Shown piece by piece: positions 45,228 through 55,040 of a DNA stretch of 64,000 nucleotides. Source of the DNA: Microbulbifer rhizosphaerae (GTDB lineage: Bacteria > Pseudomonadota > Gammaproteobacteria > Pseudomonadales > Cellvibrionaceae); contig NZ_JACHWZ010000016.1 of NCBI RefSeq assembly GCF_014191725.1, forward strand, positions 1 to 64,000. Direction: 5' to 3'. Each line of letters starts with the position of its first letter. Within the stretch, counting starts at the first letter, position 1. The position numbers and the translations under genes are program-made. The notes under the pieces were generated by a model that was given only the letters and a program-made list of their open reading frames with translations, ran no database searches and had not been told where the DNA came from.

Positions 45228-45785
45228 ATGAGAGGACCAACCCGTTACCCCACACCCATCCGCACCCAGCGCGGCGCCGTGCTGCTGGTGGGCCTGGTGA
45301 TGCTGCTGCTGATGACGATCGTGGGCCTGGCGGCCGTGCGCAGCAGCAAAATACAGGAACTGATGGCGGGCAACATGCGCGACCGCAACCTCGCCTTCCA
45401 GGCCGCGGAGGCCGGCCTGCGCGCCGGGGAGCAGGCGCTGGAAGGAATGACCCTGCCTTCCTTCGACGGCTCCGCGGCCGGTTACCTGAAAGCCGACAGC
45501 AAGGCGATGAAAGGTTCCTCTTCGATCGATTTCTGGGACAGCTACCCCTGGGAAAGCGCCTATGCCTCGGTGCAGACCGACCTGGACCTGCAGTGGGTGC
45601 TGGAAGAGCCGCGCTATGTGATCGAGGAAGTCACAGCCACCACCGTTACGGGCGCCGACGGCGGTGCCATTGATTTTGAAAGCAGCCTCGTGGCGAAAGA
45701 GACGGTTTTTTACCGGATCACCAGCCGCGGCGTCGGCGGAACGGAAAATTCCGCGGTGGTTCTCCAATCCACTTTCAAACGCTAG
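45228..45785 (+). CDS. pilX: Type IV pilus assembly protein PilX
   Basis: A 185-residue pilin-like protein with RGAVLLVGLVMLLLMTIVGL and the PilX block SSKIQELMAGNMRDRNLAFQ, then AAEAGLRAGEQAL. It lacks the usual prepilin Glu5 context, as PilX proteins do. GAGGAGAAAACC precedes the ATG. Confidence 0.88.
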   Translation: MRGPTRYPTPIRTQRGAVLLVGLVMLLLMTIVGLAAVRSSKIQELMAGNMRDRNLAFQAAEAGLRAGEQALEGMTLPSFDGSAAGYLKADSKAMKGSSSIDFWDSYPWESAYASVQTDLDLQWVLEEPRYVIEEVTATTVTGADGGAIDFESSLVAKETVFYRITSRGVGGTENSAVVLQSTFKR

Positions 45786-45794
45786 GAAGCTCCA

Positions 45795-48700
45795 ATGTCG
45801 CAAAACAGCAGTAAACTGGGCTTTGCCCTGGGCGCAGCACTGCTCAGTGCGGGCGTGGCGCACAGCGCCCACTCCCTGGAACTCGCCCAATCTCCCCTGT
45901 TCCTGGCGCAGCCTGTGCGCCCTCTGGTGATGTTGAATCTCTCCAACGACCACCAGTTGTTTTTCAAGGCCTACGACGACTACTCGGACCTGACCGGGGA
46001 CGGTGCTCCGGATCCCACCTACACACACAGCCACAGCTACTACGGCTATTTCGATAGCGGGAAGTGCTACGTCTACCGCAACGATCGCTTCGAGCCCGAG
46101 CGCGCGGCGGGCGCCGACGGCTACTGCGGCGGAGAGGGAGAATGGAGCGGCAATTTCCTCAACTGGGCGGGCATGACGCGCATGGACGCGGTGCGCAAGA
46201 TCCTGTACGGCGGTTACCGCTCCACCGACACCGGCTCGGAGACCGTGTTGGAACGGGCATTTCTCCCCCACGATGCGCACGCCTATGCCAAGTACTACGA
46301 CGGCGAGGATATCCGCAAGCTCACGCCGTTCAAACGGAAAGAGAAGGAAGAAACCGGCATCACTATCTGCAACACCACCGCGGGGGACGGCTTGTCGCAG
46401 TCGGTGAACAGCCCGCCGCTGCTGCGCGTGGCCAGGGGCAACTTCTCCCTCTGGGCCAGCAACGAGCGCTGGCAGTGCACCTGGCTCGACGGCAACAACC
46501 CCCGCGTATCGAGCGGCAACGCCAACAAACCGGAGCAGAGCGGTATCGATGCCCATTCCTTTTACCCGAACATCTGGGACCACCAGCTCCGCGAGGGGGA
46601 CTATATCGCGCGGGTAAAGGTCTGCGTCCCCGGGCTGGAGGAGGACAACTGCCGTCCCTATCCCAAGGGCAATACCAAGCCCGCCGGCCTGCTGCAGAAA
46701 TACGGTGAGAAGGGCGAAATCCTCTTCGGCCTGGTCACCGGCTCCTACGGCAAAAACAAATCCGGCGGCGTGCTGCGCAAAAATATCGGCGACCTCACCG
46801 ACGAGATCAATGCAAAGGCCGACGGCACCTTCGACACCTCCGCCACCGACAGCATCATCAAGACACTGAACCTGCTGCGCATTTACGGCTACAGCTACGC
46901 CGGCGGGGACTACGGCTCCAACAACTGCTACCTCGGCCGGACCTCCTTTGCCGACGGCGAGTGCAGCAACTGGGGCAACCCCCAGTCGGAGATCTACCTG
47001 GAATCCCTGCGCTACCTGGCGGGACTCAACGCCACCCCCGCCTACAGTGCCGACGACAGCGCCTATATACCCGGCCTGGCGGGCGCAACCTGGAAAGACC
47101 CCCTGAACGAGAAAAATTACTGCGCACCGCTCAACATCATCCAGTTCAATGCCTCCACCAGCTCCTACGACGGCGAGGTGTCCGGCCCCGCCGCCGGCCT
47201 CGGCATCGACAGCGTGGCTGCCTGGACCGACAAGGTGGGTAAGGGCGAGGGCATCCACGGCGGCTCCTACTTCGTAGGCACCAACGGCACCGACAACAAC
47301 CAGCTGTGCACCGCCAAGACCGTGAGCGCGCTCTCAGCGGTTACCGGCACCTGCCCGGACGCGCCGCGCCTGGACGGCACCTACCATATTGGCGGCCTGG
47401 CGCACTTTGCGCGCAGCGCCGGCATCCGCTCGGACTTCGCAAGCCAGCGCAAGGTGCGCACCTACGGTGTCGCCCTGGCGGCGGCCATACCCAAGGTGGA
47501 GATCCCCATTCCCGGCTCGAAACAGAAAGTGACCCTACTGCCCGCCTGCCGCAATACGACAACCACCCCGAGTTCGAACTGCGCCATCGTGGATTTTAAG
47601 ATCGTTGCGCAGGACTCCGGGGCCGGCGTCAACAGCGGCAAGCTGTACGTCAACTGGGAAGACAGCGAACAGGGCAACGACTACGACCAGGACATGTGGG
47701 GCATCATCGACTATACCGTCACCGGCAATTCCGTGTCGGTGACCACCAATGTGATCGCCCAGTCCACCCCCCACCAGATGGGATTCGGCTACGTCATCGG
47801 CGGCACCACCGCCGACGGCTTCCAGGTGCACTCGGGCATCAACGGCTTTACCGCCGGGGACTGCGACAACTGCCAGAGCGGAGACGATGCCACCAGCAGG
47901 ACTTTTGCCGTGGGCACGTCCAGCGCCTCTGCCCTGGAACCGCCCCTCTACTACGCCGCCAAATGGGGCGGGTATGACGACGACGGCGCCACCGCGGCAG
48001 AAATCGCCGCCGCCTCGCCAAATACCTATTTCTACGCCGTAGACCCCGCACAACTGGAGGAAGACCTGGGCAAGGCGCTGGCCCAGGTGGCGGCGAGCGT
48101 GGGCTCCGCCTCCGCCGTGGCCACCAACTCCACCCGCCTGGACACGGACACCGTCGTCTACCAGGCGCTGTTCAACAGCGGCGACTGGAGCGGAGAAATC
48201 CGGGCAGTCGCCCTGAACAACGACGGCAGCCTGGGCGCCACCCAATGGAGCAGCAGAAACAGCGGCACCTTCACCTCTCCCGCGAACCGCTCCATCGTCA
48301 CCTACGACGGCTCCAAGGGCGTTGAATTCCTCTGGAACAAGCTGAGCGATTCCCAGCGCACCCAACTGGCCGGCGATGCCGGCGAGGCCGTCGGCAAGAC
48401 CCGGCTCAACTGGCTGCGCGGCCAAAGCGCGGCGGGCCTGCGCGAGCGGGAAACGCCGCTCGGCGACATCGTCAACTCCAGCCCGGTGTTCGCCGGACCC
48501 AGCAGCCTCGGGTTCGAGCGCCTGCCGGAAGGACTGGGCGGCAGCAGCTACACCGCCTATGTGACCGCCAAGGCAAAACGCCGGGAAATGCTCTATGTCA
48601 GCGCCAACGACGGCATGATGCACGCCTTCGACGCCAAGACCGGCAAGGAGACCTTCGCCTATGTGCCCTCCTCCATCTTCGGCAAGCTGCGCGACCTGAC

Positions 48701-49904
48701 CGCCCCCAACTACGGCGCGCCCGCCAATCCGCACCGCTACAACATGGACGGCCCCCTGTTTGTCGGGGACGCCTATTTCGGCGGCAAGTGGCACACGGTA
48801 GTCACCGGCACGCTGGGTGCCGGCGGCCGCGGCATCTTTGCGCTGGACGTTACCACCCCCACCGCCTTCGGGCCCGGCAAGGTGCTGTTCGAATTGACCG
48901 AAGACGATATTCCCGGCCTGGGCAATGTGGTGGGGCGGCCGCTGATCGCCCCAACCACAGATGGCTGGAAGGTGATTTTCGGCAACGGCTACAATTCCGA
49001 CGGCGGCAAGGCGCGCCTGCTGGCAGTGGACCTGCAAAAGCCGAAGGAAAAGAGCAGGGTGATCGCCGCCGACAACGGGGACAACGGACTCGCTGCCCCC
49101 AGCCTGCTCACCGACGACACTGGCGTGGTGACCGCGGCCTACGCCGGCGACCTGCAGGGCAACCTGTGGAAATTCGACCTGAGCGACGACGATCCGGACA
49201 AATGGAGCCTGGCATTCCCGGACAAAAAGCCGCTGTTCAAGGCGCGGGACAGCAGCGACAGAGTGCAGCCGATTACCGCGGCGCCGACCCTGGGCCGGAA
49301 CGCGCAGCTAGACAACGCAGTCATGGTCTACTTCGGTACCGGCCGTTACCTCAGCAACAGCGACAACGCGGCGGGCGAGACGGTGCAGAGTTTCTACGCC
49401 ATCGCCGACCAGGGGGAACCCCTGGGCACCGCGGACAGCCGCAAGGATCTCAAACAAAAGAAAATCACCTCCGAAAGCGGGCAACGCGTAGTGGAGAGCG
49501 ACGGCGACCTCGACTGGTCGAGCGATATAGATGGCTGGTACCTGGACCTGATTTACGCGGACAAAAAGACCGGAGAGCGGGTTATCAGCAGACCCCTGCT
49601 GAAATACGACCGCTTGCTGTTCCCGACCCTGATCACCTCCAGCGACCCCTGCGCCTTCGGCGGCAGCGGCTGGCTGATGGAACTGGTCGCGGTAGGCGAT
49701 TACTACCAGGGGCACTCGATATTCGGCGACAGCGAGCAAAGCGGCCTGATGCTGGACAGTGCGGTGATGGGCCTTTCCGCAGCCATTACCGACGGCAAAC
49801 ACATCTACCTGCCCACCGGCAACATCAAGGGCGAAATCACAGTCACAAAAGGCAACCTGCCCGCCGGCGTGGCGGGCCGCATGTCCTGGCGCCAACTGCG
49901 TTAA
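45795..49904 (+). CDS. pilY1: Type IV pilus tip/biogenesis protein PilY1
   Basis: The 1369-residue secreted protein has a signal peptide (to about 27), an N-terminal region with the calcium-loop-like DYSDLTGDGAPDPTY and a GNFLNWAGMTRMDAVRK block, and a C-terminal PilC/PilY1 beta-propeller from about 820. The propeller carries LGDIVNSSPVFAG, MLYVSANDGMMHAFDAKTG, YAGDLQGNLWKFDLS and YFGTGRYLS. PilY1 sits at the pilus tip, and supports pilus extension, adhesion and surface sensing. It is intact and in the expected operon position. Confidence 0.93.
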   Translation: MSQNSSKLGFALGAALLSAGVAHSAHSLELAQSPLFLAQPVRPLVMLNLSNDHQLFFKAYDDYSDLTGDGAPDPTYTHSHSYYGYFDSGKCYVYRNDRFEPERAAGADGYCGGEGEWSGNFLNWAGMTRMDAVRKILYGGYRSTDTGSETVLERAFLPHDAHAYAKYYDGEDIRKLTPFKRKEKEETGITICNTTAGDGLSQSVNSPPLLRVARGNFSLWASNERWQCTWLDGNNPRVSSGNANKPEQSGIDAHSFYPNIWDHQLREGDYIARVKVCVPGLEEDNCRPYPKGNTKPAGLLQKYGEKGEILFGLVTGSYGKNKSGGVLRKNIGDLTDEINAKADGTFDTSATDSIIKTLNLLRIYGYSYAGGDYGSNNCYLGRTSFADGECSNWGNPQSEIYLESLRYLAGLNATPAYSADDSAYIPGLAGATWKDPLNEKNYCAPLNIIQFNASTSSYDGEVSGPAAGLGIDSVAAWTDKVGKGEGIHGGSYFVGTNGTDNNQLCTAKTVSALSAVTGTCPDAPRLDGTYHIGGLAHFARSAGIRSDFASQRKVRTYGVALAAAIPKVEIPIPGSKQKVTLLPACRNTTTTPSSNCAIVDFKIVAQDSGAGVNSGKLYVNWEDSEQGNDYDQDMWGIIDYTVTGNSVSVTTNVIAQSTPHQMGFGYVIGGTTADGFQVHSGINGFTAGDCDNCQSGDDATSRTFAVGTSSASALEPPLYYAAKWGGYDDDGATAAEIAAASPNTYFYAVDPAQLEEDLGKALAQVAASVGSASAVATNSTRLDTDTVVYQALFNSGDWSGEIRAVALNNDGSLGATQWSSRNSGTFTSPANRSIVTYDGSKGVEFLWNKLSDSQRTQLAGDAGEAVGKTRLNWLRGQSAAGLRERETPLGDIVNSSPVFAGPSSLGFERLPEGLGGSSYTAYVTAKAKRREMLYVSANDGMMHAFDAKTGKETFAYVPSSIFGKLRDLTAPNYGAPANPHRYNMDGPLFVGDAYFGGKWHTVVTGTLGAGGRGIFALDVTTPTAFGPGKVLFELTEDDIPGLGNVVGRPLIAPTTDGWKVIFGNGYNSDGGKARLLAVDLQKPKEKSRVIAADNGDNGLAAPSLLTDDTGVVTAAYAGDLQGNLWKFDLSDDDPDKWSLAFPDKKPLFKARDSSDRVQPITAAPTLGRNAQLDNAVMVYFGTGRYLSNSDNAAGETVQSFYAIADQGEPLGTADSRKDLKQKKITSESGQRVVESDGDLDWSSDIDGWYLDLIYADKKTGERVISRPLLKYDRLLFPTLITSSDPCAFGGSGWLMELVAVGDYYQGHSIFGDSEQSGLMLDSAVMGLSAAITDGKHIYLPTGNIKGEITVTKGNLPAGVAGRMSWRQLR

Positions 49905-49924
49905 CGATCGAGGCTCATTTATTT

Positions 49925-50374
49925 ATGCGCAAAACAACTATGTACAAGACAACGAGGCCAATGCGGGGATTTACCCTGATAGAAGTGATGGTTGTAGTGG
50001 CAGTTATCGGCATCCTCGCCAGCATCGCCTATCCGTCCTATATGGAATCGGTGCGCAAGAGCAACCGCTCCGATGCGAAGGCGGAACTCAGCGACGTGGC
50101 GCAGCGCCTGCAGCGCTGCTTTACCACCTACAACGCCTACAATCACGATAGCTGCGCCGTGTACAAGGCGGTAAGCGGGGGCAAAAAAATCACTTCCCGA
50201 GAGGGTATGTACCTGGTCTCCAGCGACGTGAAAGCCATAACATTCACCCTTACCGCCACCCCTGTGCCGGGCGGCGTCCAGGCCAAGGACAGCAAGTGTG
50301 CCTCCCTCAATCTGGACCACGTGGGAAACCGCGGTTCCAACGGCTCCCTTCTGGATGTCAACGACTGCTGGTGA
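49925..50374 (+). CDS. pilE: Type IV minor pilin PilE
   Basis: A 149-residue prepilin with motif RGFTLIEVMVVVAVIGILAS, then IAYPSYMESVRKSNRSDAKA and four cysteines near the C-terminal half. It closes the minor pilin operon as in other gammaproteobacteria. The ATG at 49925 was chosen; MYKTTRPMRGF starting at 49940 is an alternative. Confidence 0.9.
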   Translation: MRKTTMYKTTRPMRGFTLIEVMVVVAVIGILASIAYPSYMESVRKSNRSDAKAELSDVAQRLQRCFTTYNAYNHDSCAVYKAVSGGKKITSREGMYLVSSDVKAITFTLTATPVPGGVQAKDSKCASLNLDHVGNRGSNGSLLDVNDCW

Positions 50375-50396
50375 CTTTCCGTGGAGTGCGGGCCTG

Positions 50397-51917
50397 TCAG
50401 GCTATGGCCGGCTCCGTCTCCACGCCGTCCCCTTCCACCTGCTGTTCCCTGACGAAGAACACCGAGACCGCCCCGGCCAGCATGCACACCCCGGCCAGCA
50501 CGATAATGTAGATAGCCTGGTTGTCGAATACCCCCTTCAATATCTGCCCCGCCACCAGCGCTGAGACAATCTGCGGCGCGGCGATGGTGAAGTTGAAGAT
50601 CCCCATATACACACCGGTTTTACTGGGCGGCAGTGAGTCGGACAGTATCGCGTAGGGCATGGCCAGTATCGCCGCCCAGGCGATACCGACTCCGATCATC
50701 GGCAACAGCAGGGCGAGGGCGCCACCGGGCACCGTCACCTCGGTAATCAGCAGGTTCACCTGCGTCTGCTCCCCGCCCTGGAACAACAGGAAGCTGATAT
50801 AACCCAGGCCGCCCAGTGCCAGCGACAGGGCGTAGGTGGGCCTGCGGCCGATAGTGTTGGCGATTTTGGTAAGCACCACGGAAAAGAGCGCGGCGAATAG
50901 CGAATAGGCGGCGAAGAGTATCCCCACCCAATCCCCCGCGGCGCCCTTGGCCGCGGCGATATGGGCGGGTATCTCACCGATGCTCTCCAAATAGCGGGGA
51001 TCGAACCACTTGGCCTCCACGCCCCACACATGCTGGGTGATGGCCGGCGTGGTGTACACCCACATGATGAAGAGCGCGAACCAGGAGAAGAACTGCACCA
51101 CCGCCAGCTGGCGCATGGTTTTGGGCATGGTGAACAGCAGATTGAAAAAGCCCCTGAGTTTCTGCGCCGGGGATCTGAGCTGCGCCTGCTCCCGCGCCAG
51201 CTGCTCTCCATCGATACCCTTAAAGGCGTTGTACTGCTCCGGTGCATATTCTTTTGTCCGCATCACGGTCCACAGCACGCTGCCCAGCAGCATGGTGGCG
51301 CCGATGTAAAAAGCCCAGATCACCGAAGGCGCCACCTCGCCGGTCCGCGCGGTATTTTCCAGGCCGATCACATTGGTGAGGACAAACGGCAATATGGAAC
51401 CGCACACGGCACCGATATTGATCAGCAGCGACTGCACCGAGTAGCCGAGAGTGCGCTGCTCCGAGGGCACCATATCGGACACCAGGGCGCGGAACGGCTG
51501 CATGGTCACATTGAAGGCCGCATCCATCAGCGCCAGCATCACACCGCCGAACAGGATCGGGGCGATAAAGGCGACCACAATGCCCGCATTGGGCATAAAC
51601 GCCATGCCCAGGGCCGCGGCGATGGCGCCGAACAGGATATAGGGGTTGCGGCGCCCGAAGCGGTTCCAGGTGCGGTCCGAAGCGGAGCCGACGATGGGCT
51701 GCACGATAAGCCCCATCAGCGGCGCGACTATCCAGAACAGCGACAGCGAGTGCAGGTCGGCCCCCAGGTCGGAGAGAATGCGGCTGGCATTGGCGTTTTG
51801 CAGGGCGAAGCCGAACTGCACCCCCAGGAAACCGAGGCTGACGTTCCACACCTGCCAGAAGGGGAGTCGGGGCTGCTTTTCCCGCGGCGCGGCCGCGCCG
51901 GATGCTGATTTGGTCAT
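50397..51917 (-). CDS. MFS sugar transporter, maltose/maltodextrin type
   Basis: This inner-membrane protein of about 506 residues has ~12 hydrophobic segments and the pattern of the SUC/MalT-like branch: FWQVWNVSLGFLGVQFGFAL, LMGLIVQPIVGSASDRTWNR, FGRRNPYIL and AMPYAILSDSLPPSKTGVYM. Such carriers take up maltose or other oligosaccharides and are usually encoded beside GH13 enzymes. Here the surrounding GH13-like genes are all broken, so it may be a surviving part of a dying starch locus. The start at ATG 51917 was chosen over the TTG at 51935. A decayed piece of a relative is at 33775-33950. Confidence 0.88.
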   Translation of the reverse strand: MTKSASGAAAPREKQPRLPFWQVWNVSLGFLGVQFGFALQNANASRILSDLGADLHSLSLFWIVAPLMGLIVQPIVGSASDRTWNRFGRRNPYILFGAIAAALGMAFMPNAGIVVAFIAPILFGGVMLALMDAAFNVTMQPFRALVSDMVPSEQRTLGYSVQSLLINIGAVCGSILPFVLTNVIGLENTARTGEVAPSVIWAFYIGATMLLGSVLWTVMRTKEYAPEQYNAFKGIDGEQLAREQAQLRSPAQKLRGFFNLLFTMPKTMRQLAVVQFFSWFALFIMWVYTTPAITQHVWGVEAKWFDPRYLESIGEIPAHIAAAKGAAGDWVGILFAAYSLFAALFSVVLTKIANTIGRRPTYALSLALGGLGYISFLLFQGGEQTQVNLLITEVTVPGGALALLLPMIGVGIAWAAILAMPYAILSDSLPPSKTGVYMGIFNFTIAAPQIVSALVAGQILKGVFDNQAIYIIVLAGVCMLAGAVSVFFVREQQVEGDGVETEPAIA

Positions 51918-52171
51918 GGGGTCACCGCTGATCAATGGTTATGGTTATACGGCGATTGTGGCAGGCGTGTCGAGGGGGGCCCTCCTCCCCCGGTGGGGGG
52001 GAGGGGAGTTGGTGGAAAGCTCTGTGGCAGCCCTGATGCCGGGGGAGCTTGTTCCCTCTCCCCTTGGGGACAAATCGGCAGGATTGCCGATTTGGCAGCT
52101 TCCGCTGGCCGAAGGCCGAGCGCCATGGATGGCGCGAGCCACTGGGGGCCATCGGCATTGCCGGCGAATGC

Positions 52172-52199
52172 GGAGCTGGAGCTCCGCGGTCCCGGGGAT
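52172..52199. repeat. Family D repeat in a repeat-rich gap
   Basis: GCGGAGCTGGAGCTCCGCGG followed by TCCCGGGG is the D unit. Before it (about 52115-52140) lies GCGCCATGGATGGCGCGAGC, related to part of family C. No gene is seen in 51918-52248. Confidence 0.7.
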
Positions 52200-52248
52200 C
52201 AGTGCAAAACAATCACCTCCAACAGATTGTTGGACAATTTGCTCTTCC

Positions 52249-52830
52249 GGCCAGGCCTCGGCTACAGGCGGCGCCCGGAGGCGTCGGCGCCGCCGACGAC
52301 CCTATCGCCCTCCGCATAGACTCTACACGGCGTTTCCACACTGAATTCAGCCCGCCGGGCCTCGCACACTTCCAGCGCCCGGTCGTTGGCGGCATCCTGG
52401 TCGGGCGAGTCGAATACATAGCCGAGTGCATAGGCGCCCTTGTAATCGAACGCCAGGGCGAGCGCCTTGTAGGCTGAGTAGTTCCGGTATTTGGTAAAAG
52501 TGCCGCCCAATGTATCCCCGGCCCGCTCTGCCTGGCGCACTCCATCGGCCGGCAGGTCCACCAGCATGGACTGCAACTGCTCGCGGAATTTCTGCCCGCT
52601 TGTCTGCATAAGCAGTGGGCGCGCCACAAAGGCAAAGCTCTCGGCGTCCCTGTCCAGATAGAGTTCATGGGCATACCACCAGGCGATCTCCCGCTCCCGC
52701 GGCACGCGCAGATAGGCCTGCTCCAGCATTTCCAGGTATTCACCCCGGAGGTACCCCAGTTTCTGCATGGCGATGGCCAGGCCGAACCAGTGAGCCGACA
52801 GGTCCCGCGCCAGATCCTTCACCATTCCCT
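52249..52830 (-). pseudogene. Internally deleted copy of the metallopeptidase-like lipoprotein gene
   Basis: It reads MVKDLARDL and is then joined directly to SAHWFGLAIAMQKLGYLRGE and the whole C-terminal part of the gene at 57754-59514, ending with the same GGADASGRRL-stop. In the intact copy about 370 residues, including the HEYTH site, lie between these two points. Signal peptide and start are also lost: the internal Met aligns with residue 48 of the full protein. The DNA of the shared part is nearly identical, so the duplication is recent relative to the deletion or has been kept similar by gene conversion. Confidence 0.88.
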
Positions 52831-53246
52831 GTTTCTGTCAATGCTGCCGAATTGTTCAGCCGACGGCTACCCCTACATCTGTCGGGTACCCGGCCGGCTC
52901 TTCAAGGCCTATGGTGACGTAGATAGCTTATGTTGCGCCGGGAACGACAAAATGCAGATTTCGGGGGCAACCGCCCGCCAGTGGCCTTTGGCTTGGCTGG
53001 AGGCCCTGCCAGCGGGCCGAGGAGGCGGAAGAGATCGCTTCTCGGTGGGAGGGGTTCTCGCAGACGGCGGCGGCGGCCGTCGGGCTGGTGGGCACCCGGA
53101 AATGCTGCCAATATAGGCGCCATAATTGCACAGCACAGCAGCAAAAGTATGTTCGGATACACCACAAAGATAGCGCTGGTCAACAATGACCGGGGCCCGG
53201 ATGGTGTATTCAACAGTGGCAATACTAATTCTTGAGGAAAGTACCC
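52831..53246. other. Intergenic stretch between a broken gene and the unknown 404-residue gene
   Basis: No recognisable gene. The sequence is GC-rich up to about 53110, and then changes to A/T-richer DNA, which continues through the next gene. GAGGAAAGTACCC at the end is the next ribosome site. Confidence 0.5.
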
Positions 53247-54461
53247 ATGCCGTGGTTACCAGGAGATATCTGGGATTATGGAGATGAAATAGCAAATCAG
53301 CGTTTGCGTAAAATTCGAAAATTTGATGCACCGATTTCAGTCATTCCTGTACTGGAAACCTTGGTTGACTGGCGACGCAACGACTTGGCGCGTGATCTGT
53401 TATTGAATTTACCACCGACAACAAGAGAAAGAATTCTATTCACGAACCGTGGAATTTTTGGTGTGGCCGACCAACATAATGTTGTGAAGGAGCCCGTAAC
53501 GATTGGTCGCCGCAAAGGCAATCAAGAAAACATTGGTGAATACGAACAAGGCCCGACACCAACGGGCCTAAACGCTTCGCTCTATCTACCTTCTTTAAAA
53601 GCCTTCCTAAGGGGATCAATGGGACATGTCTACACCGGAATTTTAGTTTGCCCAGGTGCTTTCAATGTGATGAAAGGAGAGGTGAGAAACCCCAACCTCG
53701 CACTGCCGGAGCAAAGAGAGCGTGAAATGATTTTTCTAGCGGCGAACGACCCGCCGTCGGCGGCGGAGCAGGAAGCCGACTCCATTGCTGAGCCCTACCT
53801 AAACAGGAGCTTCACCACTGCAGAGGTCGCGGGTCATTCCGGCCAGGTTAGGGGGCGAACTCAACCGGGATCGTCCGGTTATCAGTCCTGGAACCCGGCC
53901 ACCCAGACAATGAATCTCAACCAAAACGCGATCGTGCACGGACGCGCAAATAATGGCAATATGGATCCCAACGACCCAAGGTTAAGAGCCGCCGATGAGC
54001 AAAGTCACGCGCAGTTGCGGCGCATGATCGTGGCGTCCAATCGGTATCAAGGCATTATCCCGGACATTCAAAGACCAGATGGTGAAGGGATGTTTATTGG
54101 CTTTACTGTGATGAAGGGGGGGCGAGATACGGACGGCAAAATCTTAAACAATGTTTATGGATGGACATCCAACTCGATGAATAAAAATGCTTTTCAAACC
54201 CCCACGGGAAATTACTTGGCACGGCTTAAAGCCCAGGAAAAAGCAATTACGGATCAAATAGCTAGCGCCCAAGGCGAGGAATACGATAGGCTGCTCAGAA
54301 AACTTCTCAGCCTCAAGGGGCGAAACAGAGCCCAGGTCTCGCTAGAGTATGCGCAAATCATTAAAAAAGCACTCGACAGGCTTCTTGATTTACAGATGAA
54401 AGACAATACCAACGATCCATACTTCCGTTCGATAATTAATCAGTGGGGACCGTATATCTAA
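53247..54461 (+). CDS. Uncharacterised 404-residue protein in A+T-richer, probably acquired DNA
   Basis: The ATG at 53247 follows an ideal GAGGAAAG; the frame extends to a TTG at 53232. No signal peptide or membrane segment is visible. The N-terminal half (PWLPGDIWDYGDEIANQRLR, ILFTNRGIFGVADQHNVVKE) and a C-terminal lysine/arginine-rich helical part (YDRLLRKLLSLKGRNRAQVS) match nothing I can name. Base composition and codon use differ from the xylan genes. The YopT-like fragment downstream and toxin-like genes at 60 kb make a secreted effector or polymorphic-toxin role possible, but no motif proves it. Confidence 0.7.
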   Translation: MPWLPGDIWDYGDEIANQRLRKIRKFDAPISVIPVLETLVDWRRNDLARDLLLNLPPTTRERILFTNRGIFGVADQHNVVKEPVTIGRRKGNQENIGEYEQGPTPTGLNASLYLPSLKAFLRGSMGHVYTGILVCPGAFNVMKGEVRNPNLALPEQREREMIFLAANDPPSAAEQEADSIAEPYLNRSFTTAEVAGHSGQVRGRTQPGSSGYQSWNPATQTMNLNQNAIVHGRANNGNMDPNDPRLRAADEQSHAQLRRMIVASNRYQGIIPDIQRPDGEGMFIGFTVMKGGRDTDGKILNNVYGWTSNSMNKNAFQTPTGNYLARLKAQEKAITDQIASAQGEEYDRLLRKLLSLKGRNRAQVSLEYAQIIKKALDRLLDLQMKDNTNDPYFRSIINQWGPYI

Positions 54462-54789
54462 CCTCCTCGATACCGTGCTGGACAAATTAGAATGCGCCCA
54501 TGCTGGGCGCACACAATGTTGTCAACCTGATGCATTTTGCTTCGCTCCATTTTTCGATGGCTACGCCACTTTACCGTAAAACCTCTCTACGCAAACTACA
54601 CAGGTTACAACGGCGTTAGAAGTTTCCGAGAAAAATGCAAAGAAAGAGAGTGGCGTTCTTGGCGTTTTCGCTCGGAAGATGCTCCGGCGCAAGTTTCTCG
54701 GCCTATGGCTGATGATGCTTCGCCTCCAGAGCGTGTCGCCCCCTAATTATCGTCGATTCGTTCGCGGCCAGTGTGGAACAAGGATATGA
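54462..54789. other. Gap between the unknown gene and the YopT-like fragment
   Basis: A short open frame at 54537-54746 has no good start context or recognisable product. Nothing else is visible. It could be the degraded N-terminal part of the toxin whose C-terminal domain follows. Confidence 0.4.
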
Positions 54790-55040
54790 AAAATAGAAGA
54801 TGAGCGAGAAAGACGCGCGGCTCTCATTGTTCTAAGCCGCCAAGTGGATGTCGACCTGCCCCCTGTAGAGATACTCTCCCACGCCGACAGAATGGCAAGT
54901 GCCGAAATCAATCGCAATATGCTGGTGTATATAAACGGGGATGAAGGAGGACATGCAATGGCCTACAGATCACTTACTGGTAGAGTCCGCTTCTTTGACC
55001 CCAATTTTGGTGAATACAACTTTAATTCGTCGGGAGGCGA
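54790..55040 (+). pseudogene. C-terminal fragment of a YopT-like (C58) cysteine peptidase domain
   Basis: The frame is open from 54790 with no clear start (a GTG at 54844 is possible). It encodes YINGDEGGHAMAYRSLTGRV and RFFDPNFGEYNFNSSGGE. The His in GGHAMAY and the Asp in FFDPNFGEY, 15 residues apart, match the catalytic His and Asp of YopT-type effector peptidases. The catalytic cysteine part is absent. At about 55035 the sequence runs straight into the 3' part of a minus-strand amylase-like fragment, so a recombination joint lies here. Confidence 0.65.

Noticed and set aside
45165-47258. 697-codon minus-strand frame under pilX and pilY1
   Set aside because: Antisense to two conserved pilus genes with matching lengths and motifs; no start context.
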